A stretch of 64,000 nt of DNA, from contig NZ_JADPBQ010000002.1 of NCBI RefSeq assembly GCF_015670405.1, forward strand, positions 62,001-126,000, given 5' to 3'. This document shows, piece by piece, positions 54,258 through 63,486 of the stretch. Below the pieces are notes generated by a model, which saw only the letters and a list, made by a program, of their open reading frames with translations, did no database searches and was not told where the DNA came from. Every line of letters starts with the position of its first letter. The first letter of the stretch is position 1. The translations under genes and the position numbers were made by a program. The DNA is from Clostridium sp. 1001271B_151109_B4 (lineage in GTDB: Bacteria > Bacillota > Clostridia > Clostridiales > Clostridiaceae).

Positions 54258-54286
54258 ATTCTAACAGAATAATAATTAGGTGTCAA
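54258..54286 (-). promoter_or_regulatory. Promoter of ylxM-ffh-rpsP-khpA
   Basis: TTGACA (54286-54281) and TAGAAT (54263-54258) on the minus strand with a 17-base spacer. The rest of the gap to ftsY holds only a short AAAACTT/AAGTTTT repeat near 54450. Confidence 0.8.
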
Positions 54287-54492
54287 GTATTTTTACTTAA
54301 CACTTAATTATTTTTTTAAATCTCTATATAAAGTGCTAAACTACTGCTATTCCTATGATTTATACCTATTTGGTATCTATAGTTATTTTAATTAGTAAAA
54401 TAAATTTTAGCAACAACTTTTTTTTAGTTTATAGTTAGTAGTTAAAACTTCTTTAAGAAGTTTTATATATATTTTATAAATTTAACTCCTAA

Positions 54493-55407
54493 CTAAAATA
54501 GTGCTTCTACAAAACTTTCTGGATCAAAAACTTGTAAATCATCAATACCTTCTCCTACACCTATATACTTAACAGGTATGTTTAAAGTATTTTTAATTGA
54601 TATTACAACTCCACCTTTAGCTGTTCCATCAAGTTTAGTTAATATTATCCCATCTATAGGACAAACATCCATAAATTGCTTAGCTTGAATTACAGCATTT
54701 TGCCCTGTTGTTCCATCTAAAACTAATAAAGTTTGCTTATGAGCTCCTGAAAGTTCCCTATCTATTACTCTGTTGATTTTCCCTAACTCATCCATTAAAT
54801 TCTTTTTATTGTGTAATCTACCTGCAGTATCACAAATCAGTAAATCAACACCTCTTGATTTAGAAGCATTTATAGCATCAAATACTACTGCTGCTGGATC
54901 TGATCCCTCTTCATGCTTAACTATATCAACCTTTGCTCTTTCACTCCAAACAACAAGTTGATCAATAGCTCCAGCTCTAAAAGTGTCTGCTGCTGCAAGT
55001 AAGACTTTTTTTCCTGCCTCTTTATTCATTGCAGCAAGTTTTCCTATACTAGTAGTTTTACCAACACCATTTACCCCTATTACTAAAATTACTTCTTTTC
55101 CAGTAATACTTTCTTCACTTACTTCATTGTCATTCTTCATCATATCAGCTATTACACTCTTTAATGCAGGTCTAACTAACTCAACATCATTGATTTTTTC
55201 TTTTCTTATTTTATCTTTTAATCTATCGATAATTTCCATAGTAGTATCCATACCTATATCAGCCATTATAAGTATTTCTTCTAATTCCTCATATAAATCA
55301 TCATCAATAGTTACTGCTAAATTTAAAGCTTCATTTATTTTATCTGTTAACGCATTTCTTGTTTTAGTTAATCCACTTTTAAGATTGTTAAATAATTTTC
55401 CAAACAT
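54493..55407 (-). CDS. ftsY: Signal recognition particle receptor FtsY
   Basis: Membrane-associated SRP receptor GTPase. The 304 residues include the N domain, VIGVNGVGKTTSIGKLAAMN (G1), DTFRAGAIDQL (G2), LLICDTAGRLHNKKNLMDEL (G3) and LTKLDGTAKGGVVISIKNTL (G4). There is no long acidic A domain, as in many Firmicutes. It follows smc by 14 bases and so belongs to the smc transcript. Confidence 0.96.
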   Translation of the reverse strand: MFGKLFNNLKSGLTKTRNALTDKINEALNLAVTIDDDLYEELEEILIMADIGMDTTMEIIDRLKDKIRKEKINDVELVRPALKSVIADMMKNDNEVSEESITGKEVILVIGVNGVGKTTSIGKLAAMNKEAGKKVLLAAADTFRAGAIDQLVVWSERAKVDIVKHEEGSDPAAVVFDAINASKSRGVDLLICDTAGRLHNKKNLMDELGKINRVIDRELSGAHKQTLLVLDGTTGQNAVIQAKQFMDVCPIDGIILTKLDGTAKGGVVISIKNTLNIPVKYIGVGEGIDDLQVFDPESFVEALF

Positions 55408-55421
55408 AATCTTAACTCCTC

Positions 55422-58400
55422 CTAATTATTAGATAAGTCTACTGATACTACTTTTGATATTCCCTTTTCTTCCATAGTTATACCATACATTACATCACTA
55501 GCTTCCATTGTTCCTTTTCTATGTGTTATTACTATAAATTGAATATTCTCTGAAAATTCCTTTAAAAATTCTGCAAATCTATAAACATTTGCATCATCTA
55601 AGGCAGCTTCTATTTCATCAAGAATACAGAACGGAGTAGGTTTCATTTTTAATATTGCAAATAATAATGCAATTGCAGAAAGAACCTTTTCTCCCCCTGA
55701 CATTAAATTAATGTTTTGAAGTTTCTTTCCTGGTGGTTCAACATTAATAATTATATTAGAATTTAATATATCATCTCCACCTAAAATAAGTTCTGCATTA
55801 CCACCTTTAAATAATTCTCTAAATGTTTCTCCAAAATTTTCATTTAAAATTTTAAAGTTTTCTTTGAATAACTCCTGCATTTGGATTGTCATTTCTTCAA
55901 TAACTCCAATAAGTTCTTCTTTTGCCTTTTGTAAATCTAATTCTTGTGATGACATAAATTCATATTTTTCACAAACTTCATCATATTCAACAATTGCAGA
56001 TAAATTTACAGTTCCTAAAGAAGCTATCTTTGATTTAAGCCTTGAAATTTCTTCTTTTAAATCATTTACGTTTTCTACTTCTACAGCAATTTCTTTTGCT
56101 TCTGCAAGAGTTAAATTTAGCTCTGTATTTAATCTATTATATAATGACTCTTGTTCACTTTCTATTCTAGCAAATTGTATTGCTCTTTTATTAAGTTCAC
56201 CTTCATCTATTCTTATAGCTTCGATTATTTCATTAGTAGAACTTTCTTTTACTTTATACTCTTCTTTGATTTTTATTTTTAAAATTTCGTCTTCTTTAAA
56301 AATATTTTCAAGTTCTATTACCCTTACTTCAATTTCCTTTAATGCTTTTTTCTTTTTATCAATATCTTCACCTAAAGCTTTTATATTATCTTTATTAGTA
56401 GCTATCCCTACTAGTAATTGCTTTATTTTCACTTCTTTTTCTCTTATCTCTAGGTTTTTAGATGATAATTGCATTCTTTGACCTTGAAGACTTTCTTCTA
56501 ATGTAGCACTATTAACTTTTAAATTAACTAATAATTCCTTTTGTCTTTCCCTTTCTTTAGTATTATTAATTAACTCCTCTTCTATAACTTTTAATCTTTC
56601 TTCTCGTTCTTCCCTTTTTGCATCTAATTTACTTAACTCTTCCTTTTTTATTTCAAGTTTTTCAATTAAATACTTAATATTACGTTTGTTTTCTTCTATA
56701 TCTTTCTTTGCCTTTTCTATACTTTTATTTAGTTTATCTCCATCATTAACAAGTCCTTTTATATCTCCTTCTAAGACTGTTAATTCAATATTTTTACTAT
56801 GAATTTCTTCTCTTTTATTTAATATACCATCATCTAACTCTTTAATAGTACGCTTTATTTCATTAAAGATAGCTACTTCATTATTATAAGTTTCTTTTAG
56901 CTTTAAAATATTTGAAGCTAGCTCTTCAATTTCTCTTTTTCTCCCTAAAAGATTTGCATTCTTTCCCTGTATACTTCCTCCAGTTAGCGCTCCACCTGGA
57001 TTAATTACTTCGCCAGTTAAAGTTACAATTTTATAATTATGTCTTCCTATTTTGGAGATATTAAGAGCACAATCCATATCTTCAGCAATAATAGTTCTTC
57101 CTAAATTATAATCAATTACACCTTTATATTTTACATCATATCTTAAAATATCTGATGCAATTCCTAAATATCCCTTAGACTTTTGAATTTCTTGAGGCAC
57201 ATCTAATCTTTTACCCTTAATTATATTAAGTGGTAAAAAAGTAGCTCTTCCAAGGCCTCTTGCCTTTAAATAAGATATTAAGTTTTTTGCATCATTTTCA
57301 GTTATTGTAATAACATTAGAAATTGATCCACCTAATGCAATTTCAATAGCAGTTTCATATTTTTTTTCTACCTCAAAGACTTCACCAAGAACTTTAATAT
57401 CCTTTATCCCTTGTACCCTACCCTTTTCAATATGCTCCATTAAATTCTTAACAGTTCTATTATATCCCTCATAATGCTTTTCTAAATTAGATAAAGTCGT
57501 ATGAGTTGCTTCTGATTCATTTATTTTCTTTGATAATATCTTTAGTTTATTATCTTGATTATTTAAATTAGAATGGGCTTTAGATAATTCTTTTCTTATA
57601 GAAACTACTTCCTCTTCAATAATAGAAATATCATTCCTTGTATTTTTAAGCTTTTGCTTAAACTCTTCAACAGTTCCTACATTTATAGCTAAATTACCTT
57701 CTAAAGTCACTATAGAACTCTCTAAAGACTCTTCAATTTCATTTTTATCTTTTATATCTTTTTCTAATAATTGAATACTATTGTTAATATTCGAATTCTT
57801 AGAGATAATTTCATACTCATTATTTTTAAGAGTTGATAACTCTCTTTGTGTTTTATCTATTTTTATAGTAATTTCATTAATTAAATATTCTATTTCTCTT
57901 ATTTCTGTAGTTTTATCTTTATTTTCCTGAGCTTTAGCATTTAAACTTTCTTCTAATTCCTTTTTTTCACTATATAATCTTTCTAAAGAATCTTTAAGTC
58001 CCTTTATTTCATTTTCTTCTTTTTCAATTAATGAAGTGAAATTATTAATTCTTTCATTAAATAGTTCTATATCTCTATTATGATTAGAATGTTCTTCTTT
58101 CTTGCTATAATACTCTTCTTTTTCTAGCTTATTTTTTCTCTCTAAACCTTCAATTTTTTCTTGTAGTTTATCAAGTTCTTCTTTAAATATCCTAAGTTCT
58201 TCCCTCTTTTTATCAACAATTTCTTGTCTCTTTTCTATTTCAGAACTTAATCCTTCAATATCTACAGAAACTTTATCAATATAGTTTACTAAAACAGAAA
58301 CTTCTTTAACATTTAACTGTTCAGCTAACTCTTTATATTTTAGAGCCTTTTCTTTTTCAATTCTTAATGGCTCTAATCTTTCTTCATATGTAGCAATAAT

Positions 58401-58979
58401 ATCTCTAATTCTAACAAGATTATCATCTGTATTATCAAGTCTTTTTTCCGCTTCTTCTTTTCTAGACTTATATTTTACAATTCCTGCTGCTTCTTCAAGA
58501 AGTGCTCTTCTTTCTTCTGGTTTACCACTTAATATAGCATCTATCTTACCTTGTCCAATTATAGAATATCCTTCTTTACCTATACCTGTATCCATAAATA
58601 ATTCAGTAATATCCTTCAATCTACATTTTTGATTATTAATTAAATATTCTGTTTCACCAGATCTAAATATTCTTCTTGTAACAGTTACCTCGTTATATTC
58701 TGTTGCTAATTTACCATCTGAATTGTCCAATGTAAGAGATACTTGTGCAAGTCCTAGGGGTTTTCTGAATTGAGTACCTGAAAAAATTACATCTTCCATC
58801 TTTCCCCCTCTAAGACTCTTAACACTTTGCTCTCCTAGAACCCATCTTACAGAGTCAGATACGTTACTCTTACCGCTACCATTAGGTCCAACTACTGCTG
58901 TCACACCCTTTTTAAACCTTAGCTCTGTTTTATCTGCAAAAGATTTAAATCCACGTATCTCAAGCGACCTTAAAAACAT
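55422..58979 (-). CDS. smc: Chromosome segregation protein SMC
   Basis: Condensin ATPase that extrudes DNA loops and organises the chromosome with ScpA/ScpB. Walker A GPNGSGKSN is at residues 32-40, the N-terminal head begins MFLRSLEIRGFKSFADKTEL, and two long coiled coils (about 170-500 and 680-1000) flank a hinge around 510-670 that contains GRATFLPLN and GGALTGGSIQGKNANLLG. The C-terminal head has the signature LMSGGEKVLSAIALLFAIL and Walker B FCILDEIEAALDDANVYRFA. 1185 residues equals the B. subtilis protein. It is in the standard rnc-smc-ftsY neighbourhood. Confidence 0.97.
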   Translation of the reverse strand: MFLRSLEIRGFKSFADKTELRFKKGVTAVVGPNGSGKSNVSDSVRWVLGEQSVKSLRGGKMEDVIFSGTQFRKPLGLAQVSLTLDNSDGKLATEYNEVTVTRRIFRSGETEYLINNQKCRLKDITELFMDTGIGKEGYSIIGQGKIDAILSGKPEERRALLEEAAGIVKYKSRKEEAEKRLDNTDDNLVRIRDIIATYEERLEPLRIEKEKALKYKELAEQLNVKEVSVLVNYIDKVSVDIEGLSSEIEKRQEIVDKKREELRIFKEELDKLQEKIEGLERKNKLEKEEYYSKKEEHSNHNRDIELFNERINNFTSLIEKEENEIKGLKDSLERLYSEKKELEESLNAKAQENKDKTTEIREIEYLINEITIKIDKTQRELSTLKNNEYEIISKNSNINNSIQLLEKDIKDKNEIEESLESSIVTLEGNLAINVGTVEEFKQKLKNTRNDISIIEEEVVSIRKELSKAHSNLNNQDNKLKILSKKINESEATHTTLSNLEKHYEGYNRTVKNLMEHIEKGRVQGIKDIKVLGEVFEVEKKYETAIEIALGGSISNVITITENDAKNLISYLKARGLGRATFLPLNIIKGKRLDVPQEIQKSKGYLGIASDILRYDVKYKGVIDYNLGRTIIAEDMDCALNISKIGRHNYKIVTLTGEVINPGGALTGGSIQGKNANLLGRKREIEELASNILKLKETYNNEVAIFNEIKRTIKELDDGILNKREEIHSKNIELTVLEGDIKGLVNDGDKLNKSIEKAKKDIEENKRNIKYLIEKLEIKKEELSKLDAKREEREERLKVIEEELINNTKERERQKELLVNLKVNSATLEESLQGQRMQLSSKNLEIREKEVKIKQLLVGIATNKDNIKALGEDIDKKKKALKEIEVRVIELENIFKEDEILKIKIKEEYKVKESSTNEIIEAIRIDEGELNKRAIQFARIESEQESLYNRLNTELNLTLAEAKEIAVEVENVNDLKEEISRLKSKIASLGTVNLSAIVEYDEVCEKYEFMSSQELDLQKAKEELIGVIEEMTIQMQELFKENFKILNENFGETFRELFKGGNAELILGGDDILNSNIIINVEPPGKKLQNINLMSGGEKVLSAIALLFAILKMKPTPFCILDEIEAALDDANVYRFAEFLKEFSENIQFIVITHRKGTMEASDVMYGITMEEKGISKVVSVDLSNN

Positions 58980-58999
58980 AAATACACTCCTTATCTAAT

Positions 59000-59092
59000 T
59001 TAGAAAATTGCTGGCATTAACCCAAGTATAAATGCAATGAGCATAAACACTGTAATAACATAAAGCATTTTTTGTCTTGTCTTTGCTTTCAT
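59000..59092 (-). CDS. 30-residue single-span membrane peptide
   Basis: The ATG at 59092 has GGAGTGTG about nine bases upstream. The frame reads MKAKTRQKMLYVITVFMLIA then FILGLMPAIF. A short basic N-terminus and one membrane helix resemble the small DUF4044/Prli42-type proteins of Firmicutes; Prli42 of Listeria anchors the stressosome. The match is by size and topology only. It lies 20 bases upstream of smc on the same strand. Confidence 0.6.
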   Translation of the reverse strand: MKAKTRQKMLYVITVFMLIAFILGLMPAIF

Positions 59093-59365
59093 AAATAACA
59101 CACTCCATTCTTCCTTTAGTTTATATTAAAGCTAATGAAATATCAATAAAGCAATGACAAGATTCAAAAGGTATAAATAGAGCACACTTAACCCCTTACT
59201 TTTTACCCTTTGCCCTTGTCATATAAATTAAATTTATCTGATGACTAGCCTTCTAGCCTTGTAATACTCTTGTCTCTTTAGTTAAGAGATAACAACGGAC
59301 AGCCCCTAGATAATGAATCTAACCTTAAGAATAAGCCACAACTCCATCATAAGATAAAATTCAGT
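59093..59365. other. Gap upstream of the small membrane peptide, no gene seen
   Basis: Between the radical SAM gene and the small peptide there is no further convincing ORF, clear terminator or repeat. A promoter for the smc transcript is expected here but no good hexamer pair was found. Confidence 0.5.
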
Positions 59366-60394
59366 TTATATTTTAAATTCTTCTACTTTTTCAATAACAG
59401 TTAGCTTTAACTTACCTTTTTTTATTTTATTATTTGTATGTACATAAGTCTTACTATCTCTGTTATTTAAAAATTTATTAAAATAATATTTTCTATTAGT
59501 ATATAACTTACTAATATCCTTTTCATTTATTTCTATAATTATATCTTTTTCTTGTGGCACTTTTTCCTTTAGACTTTCACAAATTAAATATCCTTCAACA
59601 AGTTCTCTAAATGCCGGGTGGAAAGGACCATCAACTATATCTTTTCCTGTAGTAATAGTATCTGTTGGCTGAAGTCCAATTCTTATTACTTTTACTTTAG
59701 CTTCATTATATAACTTTAACATTTCTGCTGAAATATATACAGCTTCATCTAATGAATAAGGCTTATAATCTCCTCTATTATACATATCTTCCATTGGAGT
59801 ATCCTTAATAACTAATGATGGATATATTCTACAAATATCTGGCTTCATTGCTATAGATTTTTTAGCACTTTCAATATCTATTTCAAAATTATCACCTGGT
59901 AATCCTGGCATTATTTGATGCCCTAAAGTGAACCCAGCTTCCTTTATTAATTGCGATGCTTTTTCAACATGCTCTACAGAATGACCTCTTCCAGATTTTC
60001 TTAACACTTCATCATTTAATGATTGCACTCCTAACTCAATAATATCTACACAATATTCCTTTAAATAACTTAAAATATACGGAGATATGGCATCTGGTCT
60101 TGTAGACAACCTTATTTTATTTATTAGCCCCTTTTGCTTATATTCTCTAGCTACTTCTAGCAATTCTTTTTGCTTCGCAACACTAATAGCTGTAAATGTT
60201 CCACCAAAGAATGATACCTCTACTGTAGCACCTTTATTAATTGTGCTTAAATACTCCTCAATTGTATTTCTTACATCTGTCGCAAATACTTCTTCATATT
60301 TACCTGCAATTCTATCTTGATTACAAAAAACACATTGATGAGGACATCCTTGATGTGAAATAAAAATAGGAATTATATAATAATTCTTACTCAT
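59366..60394 (-). CDS. Elp3-like radical SAM protein
   Basis: 342 residues. The [4Fe-4S] motif is CPHQCVFCNQ (Cx3Cx2C, about 17-26), followed by VEVSFFGGTFTAIS, IRLSTRPDAISPYILSYLKE, VDIIELGVQSLNDEVLRKSG and the Elp3-type LPGDNFEIDIESAKK. The C-terminal part lacks the acetyltransferase domain of eukaryotic Elp3. Elp3-like radical SAM proteins modify tRNA, but this short bacterial group is uncharacterised. Its start overlaps the end of rnc by eight bases, so translation is coupled. Confidence 0.88.
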   Translation of the reverse strand: MSKNYYIIPIFISHQGCPHQCVFCNQDRIAGKYEEVFATDVRNTIEEYLSTINKGATVEVSFFGGTFTAISVAKQKELLEVAREYKQKGLINKIRLSTRPDAISPYILSYLKEYCVDIIELGVQSLNDEVLRKSGRGHSVEHVEKASQLIKEAGFTLGHQIMPGLPGDNFEIDIESAKKSIAMKPDICRIYPSLVIKDTPMEDMYNRGDYKPYSLDEAVYISAEMLKLYNEAKVKVIRIGLQPTDTITTGKDIVDGPFHPAFRELVEGYLICESLKEKVPQEKDIIIEINEKDISKLYTNRKYYFNKFLNNRDSKTYVHTNNKIKKGKLKLTVIEKVEEFKI

Positions 60395-61085
60395 TTTTTT
60401 CCTCCAAAATTTCTAATGCTGCCTTTGCTGCATTTTGTTCAGATTCTTTTTTACTATATCCTTCTCCGCATGTTAATTCTTTATTATCAATAATTAGTTT
60501 TGTGTAGAATTTTCTTCTATGTGGTGGTCCTTCAAATTTAATAAGCTCATAAACTATCGATATTTCACCATTTTTTTGAAGATATTCTTGTAATCTAGTT
60601 TTATAATCTAAAATAATATCATTATTTATCGCTTTTTTAATTATATCTTCAAATCTACCTATAATATAATCCTTACTAAACTCTAGCCCTTTATCTAAGT
60701 ATATAGCCGCAATTAAAGCTTCAACTGCATCAGCAATTAACGAAACTCTTTCACGCCCTCCTGTTAACTCTTCACCTTTACTCATTCTTAGAAGATATCC
60801 TAAATTAAGAGATTTACCTATTTCATATAGTGAATTTTCACAAACAATTAAACTACGAATTTTTGTTAATTCACCTTCACTTTTATCTTTATAATTTAAA
60901 AATAAGTATTCAGTTATGCATACTTGAAGAATAGCATCTCCTAAAAATTCAAATCTTTCATTATACTCTTCATCTCTATGCTGATTTGCATAAGATGAAT
61001 GTGTTAAAGCCGTAAGTAATAATTTAGGTTCATTAAATTTTATCCCTATTATTTCTTCTGCTTCCTTCTGATAGAAATTATTCAT
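60387..61085 (-). CDS. rnc: Ribonuclease III
   Basis: Double-stranded RNA endonuclease for rRNA and mRNA processing. The signature NERFEFLGDAILQVCITEYL is at about 42-61, and SLIADAVEALIAAIYLDKGL holds the second acidic patch. A C-terminal double-stranded RNA-binding domain (about 158-228) ends with GEGYSKKESEQNAAKAALEI. 232 residues. It lies between acpP and the radical SAM gene, in the conserved acpP-rnc-smc order. Confidence 0.97.
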   Translation of the reverse strand: MNNFYQKEAEEIIGIKFNEPKLLLTALTHSSYANQHRDEEYNERFEFLGDAILQVCITEYLFLNYKDKSEGELTKIRSLIVCENSLYEIGKSLNLGYLLRMSKGEELTGGRERVSLIADAVEALIAAIYLDKGLEFSKDYIIGRFEDIIKKAINNDIILDYKTRLQEYLQKNGEISIVYELIKFEGPPHRRKFYTKLIIDNKELTCGEGYSKKESEQNAAKAALEILEEKNE

Positions 61086-61182
61086 TTTTTACACTCCTTC
61101 AAGTTTATTCTTCAATTTGCTTACAAAAACAAATTCAAGAATAAACTATTTGATTAATTTTATTTAAAGTAATTTATAACAT

Positions 61183-61209
61183 AAAATCCCGCAAATTCTG
61201 CGGGATTTT
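61183..61209 (-). terminator. Terminator of acpP
   Basis: AAAATCCCGCA and TGCGGGATTTT form an 11-pair stem with a 5-base loop right after the acpP stop. The following minus-strand T tract is short (TTTTATG), but the stem is strong. Confidence 0.85.
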
Positions 61210-61211
61210 AT

Positions 61212-61442
61212 TTATTCCTCAACATGTGACTTTACATATTTAACTACATCGCCAACAGTTACAAAACCTTCAGCATCTTCGTCTGGTATTTCCATATCCA
61301 ACTCATCTTCTAAAGCCATTATTAACTCAACGATATCTAAAGAATCTGCATTTAAGTCTTCTAAAAATGATGAATCCATAGTAATTTCATCTTCACTAAT
61401 GCTTAACTTATCAGCAATGATTTCTCTAACTTTCTCAAACAT
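61212..61442 (-). CDS. acpP: Acyl carrier protein
   Basis: Carries acyl chains on 4'-phosphopantetheine for fatty acid and phospholipid synthesis. The attachment Ser34 lies in [20 protein letters not shown]. 76 residues, very acidic, from ATG 61442 with TTAGGAGGTG upstream; a 7-codon upstream extension covers that site. PlsX, the acyl-ACP:phosphate transacylase, is encoded just upstream. Confidence 0.96.
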   Translation of the reverse strand: MFEKVREIIADKLSISEDEITMDSSFLEDLNADSLDIVELIMALEDELDMEIPDEDAEGFVTVGDVVKYVKSHVEE

Positions 61443-61471
61443 TCTTTCACCTCCTAAACACACCCATTTAG

Positions 61472-61500
61472 ATAATATTATATATTTTTACTACAGTCAA
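61472..61500 (-). promoter_or_regulatory. Promoter of acpP
   Basis: TTGACT (61500-61495) and TATTAT (61477-61472) on the minus strand with a 17-base spacer, about 30 bases before the acpP start. Confidence 0.68.
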
Positions 61501-61574
61501 TATGCATTACTTATATTTATTATGAAAATAAATTGAAATATTATTTTTAAAATACATAATATTAAATGAACTTT

Positions 61575-62576
61575 TTAAGCTTTTAATTCTAATTCCACCT
61601 TAATTTTATCTAACACTTTGTTATCATAAAATTGTTTACTTTGTCTTATAGCATTTTTAAAGGCTTTCCCATCTGAGCTTCCATGAGCTTTGATACATAT
61701 CCCATCTACACCTAAGAAAGGAGCCCCTCCATATTCTTTATAATCAAATTTTTTCTTTATATCTTTAAAAACAGGCTTCAATAAAAGTGCACCAATTTTG
61801 GCAGTTAGTCCTGAAGATAGCATACCATCCTTAACAATATTTAATACTGTCGATGCGGTTCCTTCATACATCTTTAGCACAGTATTACCAGCAAATCCAT
61901 CACACACAAGTACATTAGTATCTCCTAAAGTAATATCTCTAGGTTCAACATTACCAATAAAATTAAGTCCTTCTTCATTCTTTAATAATTGGTATGTATT
62001 TTTTGTTAAATCATTACCTTTTTCTTCTTCTGCGCCAATATTAACCAATCCAATACTAGGATTTTCACCATTTAGCACACCTTTATAATATTCTTTTCCC
62101 ATATGTGCAAATTGAACTAAATATTCAGGTTTACAATCTACATTTGCTCCAGCATCAACAATCATAAATGGTGCATTCTTACCTGGCATAATAGGTGCTA
62201 ATGCTGGTCTTTTAACACCTTTAATTCTTCCAACTATAAAATTGCAACCTGCTAAAAATGCTCCAGTACTTCCTGCAGATAATACTGCATCACACTTTTT
62301 CTCTTTAACAAGGCTTAAAGCTTTACAAAGACTTGAGTCTTTTTTCTTTCTTATGGCCATAACCGGATGCTCATTAGTACTTATAACTTCCTTAGCATCA
62401 ACTATATTAATCTTATCACCATTATAGCCTTCTTTTGCTAACTGATCTTTAATAATCCCTTCTGGGCCTGTAATGTAAAATTCCAAATCGTTATATTCAT
62501 TTAAAGCTTGAATAACACCACTAATAACTGCTTGTGGTGCATTATCTCCACCCATACCGTCTATAGCAATTCTCAT
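61575..62576 (-). CDS. plsX: Phosphate acyltransferase PlsX
   Basis: Converts acyl-ACP to acyl-phosphate, the donor for PlsY in phosphatidate synthesis. [60 protein letters not shown] and [20 protein letters not shown] are family motifs. 333 residues. It lies between rpmF and acpP, the conserved fatty-acid/phospholipid neighbourhood. Confidence 0.96.
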   Translation of the reverse strand: MRIAIDGMGGDNAPQAVISGVIQALNEYNDLEFYITGPEGIIKDQLAKEGYNGDKINIVDAKEVISTNEHPVMAIRKKKDSSLCKALSLVKEKKCDAVLSAGSTGAFLAGCNFIVGRIKGVKRPALAPIMPGKNAPFMIVDAGANVDCKPEYLVQFAHMGKEYYKGVLNGENPSIGLVNIGAEEEKGNDLTKNTYQLLKNEEGLNFIGNVEPRDITLGDTNVLVCDGFAGNTVLKMYEGTASTVLNIVKDGMLSSGLTAKIGALLLKPVFKDIKKKFDYKEYGGAPFLGVDGICIKAHGSSDGKAFKNAIRQSKQFYDNKVLDKIKVELELKA

Positions 62577-62606
62577 TTATTTCACCCCTTATTTCTTTAT
62601 ATACAA

Positions 62607-62634
62607 AGAAAAGAAAGTCAAATGACTTTCTTTT
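62607..62634 (-). terminator. Hairpin at the end of rpmF
   Basis: AAAAGAAAGTCA and TGACTTTCTTTT form a 12-pair stem with a 2-base loop overlapping the rpmF stop codon; the tail TTTTCTTTG is modest, so partial readthrough into plsX is possible. Confidence 0.65.
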
Positions 62635-62818
62635 ATTCTTGAGTTGAAGCAACTACTTCTTTACCTTTGTAGAATCCACAGTTCTTACAAACTCTGTGAG
62701 CCATCTTCATTTCGTGGCATTGTGGACATTCAACTATTCCTGGTAAGCTTAACTTAAAAGTTTGAGCTCTTCTAGAATCTCTTTTTGCTCTATATGTCTT
62801 TCTAGCTGGATTTCCCAT
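62633..62818 (-). CDS. rpmF: 50S ribosomal protein L32 (zinc form)
   Basis: 61 residues starting [24 protein letters not shown] and CKNC provide a four-cysteine zinc ribbon, so this is the zinc-dependent (C+) form of L32. It follows yceD by 12 bases, the conserved pair in bacteria. Confidence 0.97.
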   Translation of the reverse strand: MGNPARKTYRAKRDSRRAQTFKLSLPGIVECPQCHEMKMAHRVCKNCGFYKGKEVVASTQE

Positions 62819-62830
62819 TATTACACCTCC

Positions 62831-63328
62831 TTATTCCCCAAACAACTCTCTAAGCTTTGCAAGCCTAACATCTACATCATAATCTAAACAACTACAATTT
62901 TCAACATTTTTATTCGCACCGCATTCAGAACATAGTCCCTTACAGTCCTCTTTGCAAAGTCTTTTGATAGGTAAGGTTGAAATAATACAATTTTCAATAA
63001 TTTCGGTAATATCAATTGTATCACCATCTACAAACATTATTCCATCTTCTTCAAGTTCTGGATCGTTTGTAAACCTTTCTTCTATATCAATATCTATTGG
63101 ATAGATAAAGGTATCTAAGCATCTCGAACAATTTAACTTTAGTTTCGTTTTTATAGAAGCCTCTATTAATATAACATCTTTTTCAGATATTGCAACCCCT
63201 TTAACATCAACTTTTTCAATTGCTCTAATTTCTTCTCCTTCGAATTCAAAAGGTTCTAACTCGAATGATAAAGATATTTCTTTTTTTCTACTTTTTTTAG
63301 ACACTAAATCTGAAAAATTAATAATCAT
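62831..63328 (-). CDS. yceD: YceD family protein (DUF177)
   Basis: 165 residues. YceD proteins are linked to 23S rRNA accumulation or ribosome assembly and nearly always precede rpmF. The domain body has IEASIKTKLKLNCSRCLDTF and the C-terminal cysteine set CKEDCKGLCSECGANKN then CSC, probably a zinc site. The start at 63328 has only a weak ribosome site. A 110-base leader with repeats precedes it. Confidence 0.9.
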   Translation of the reverse strand: MIINFSDLVSKKSRKKEISLSFELEPFEFEGEEIRAIEKVDVKGVAISEKDVILIEASIKTKLKLNCSRCLDTFIYPIDIDIEERFTNDPELEEDGIMFVDGDTIDITEIIENCIISTLPIKRLCKEDCKGLCSECGANKNVENCSCLDYDVDVRLAKLRELFGE

Positions 63329-63443
63329 ATCTTATGCTCTGGGACTTCCCTCATGCCTTTAAAGACATATTATACTTTATGTATAGCTCGAGCCAAGCGA
63401 TTTTTCACTCCTCGCTAAAATTTACTGAATTCAAACACAATTT

Positions 63444-63472
63444 ATTATATAAAGCTAAGACATAAAAGTCAA
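63444..63472 (-). promoter_or_regulatory. Promoter of yceD-rpmF
   Basis: TTGACT (63472-63467) and TATAAT (63449-63444) on the minus strand with a 17-base spacer. The leader downstream contains AGCGA...TCGCT and other pairable segments. Confidence 0.78.
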
Positions 63473-63486
63473 GCCTATTTACATAA

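Noticed and set aside
54440-54470. Terminator after ftsY
   Set aside because: AAAACTT/AAGTTTT is AT-only and lacks a T-run on the minus strand; too weak to call.
55864-56481. 205-codon plus-strand open frame inside smc
   Set aside because: It lies wholly opposite smc coiled-coil sequence, has a Ser/Phe/Ile-rich composition typical of antisense frames in AT-rich genes, and has no ribosome site or promoter.
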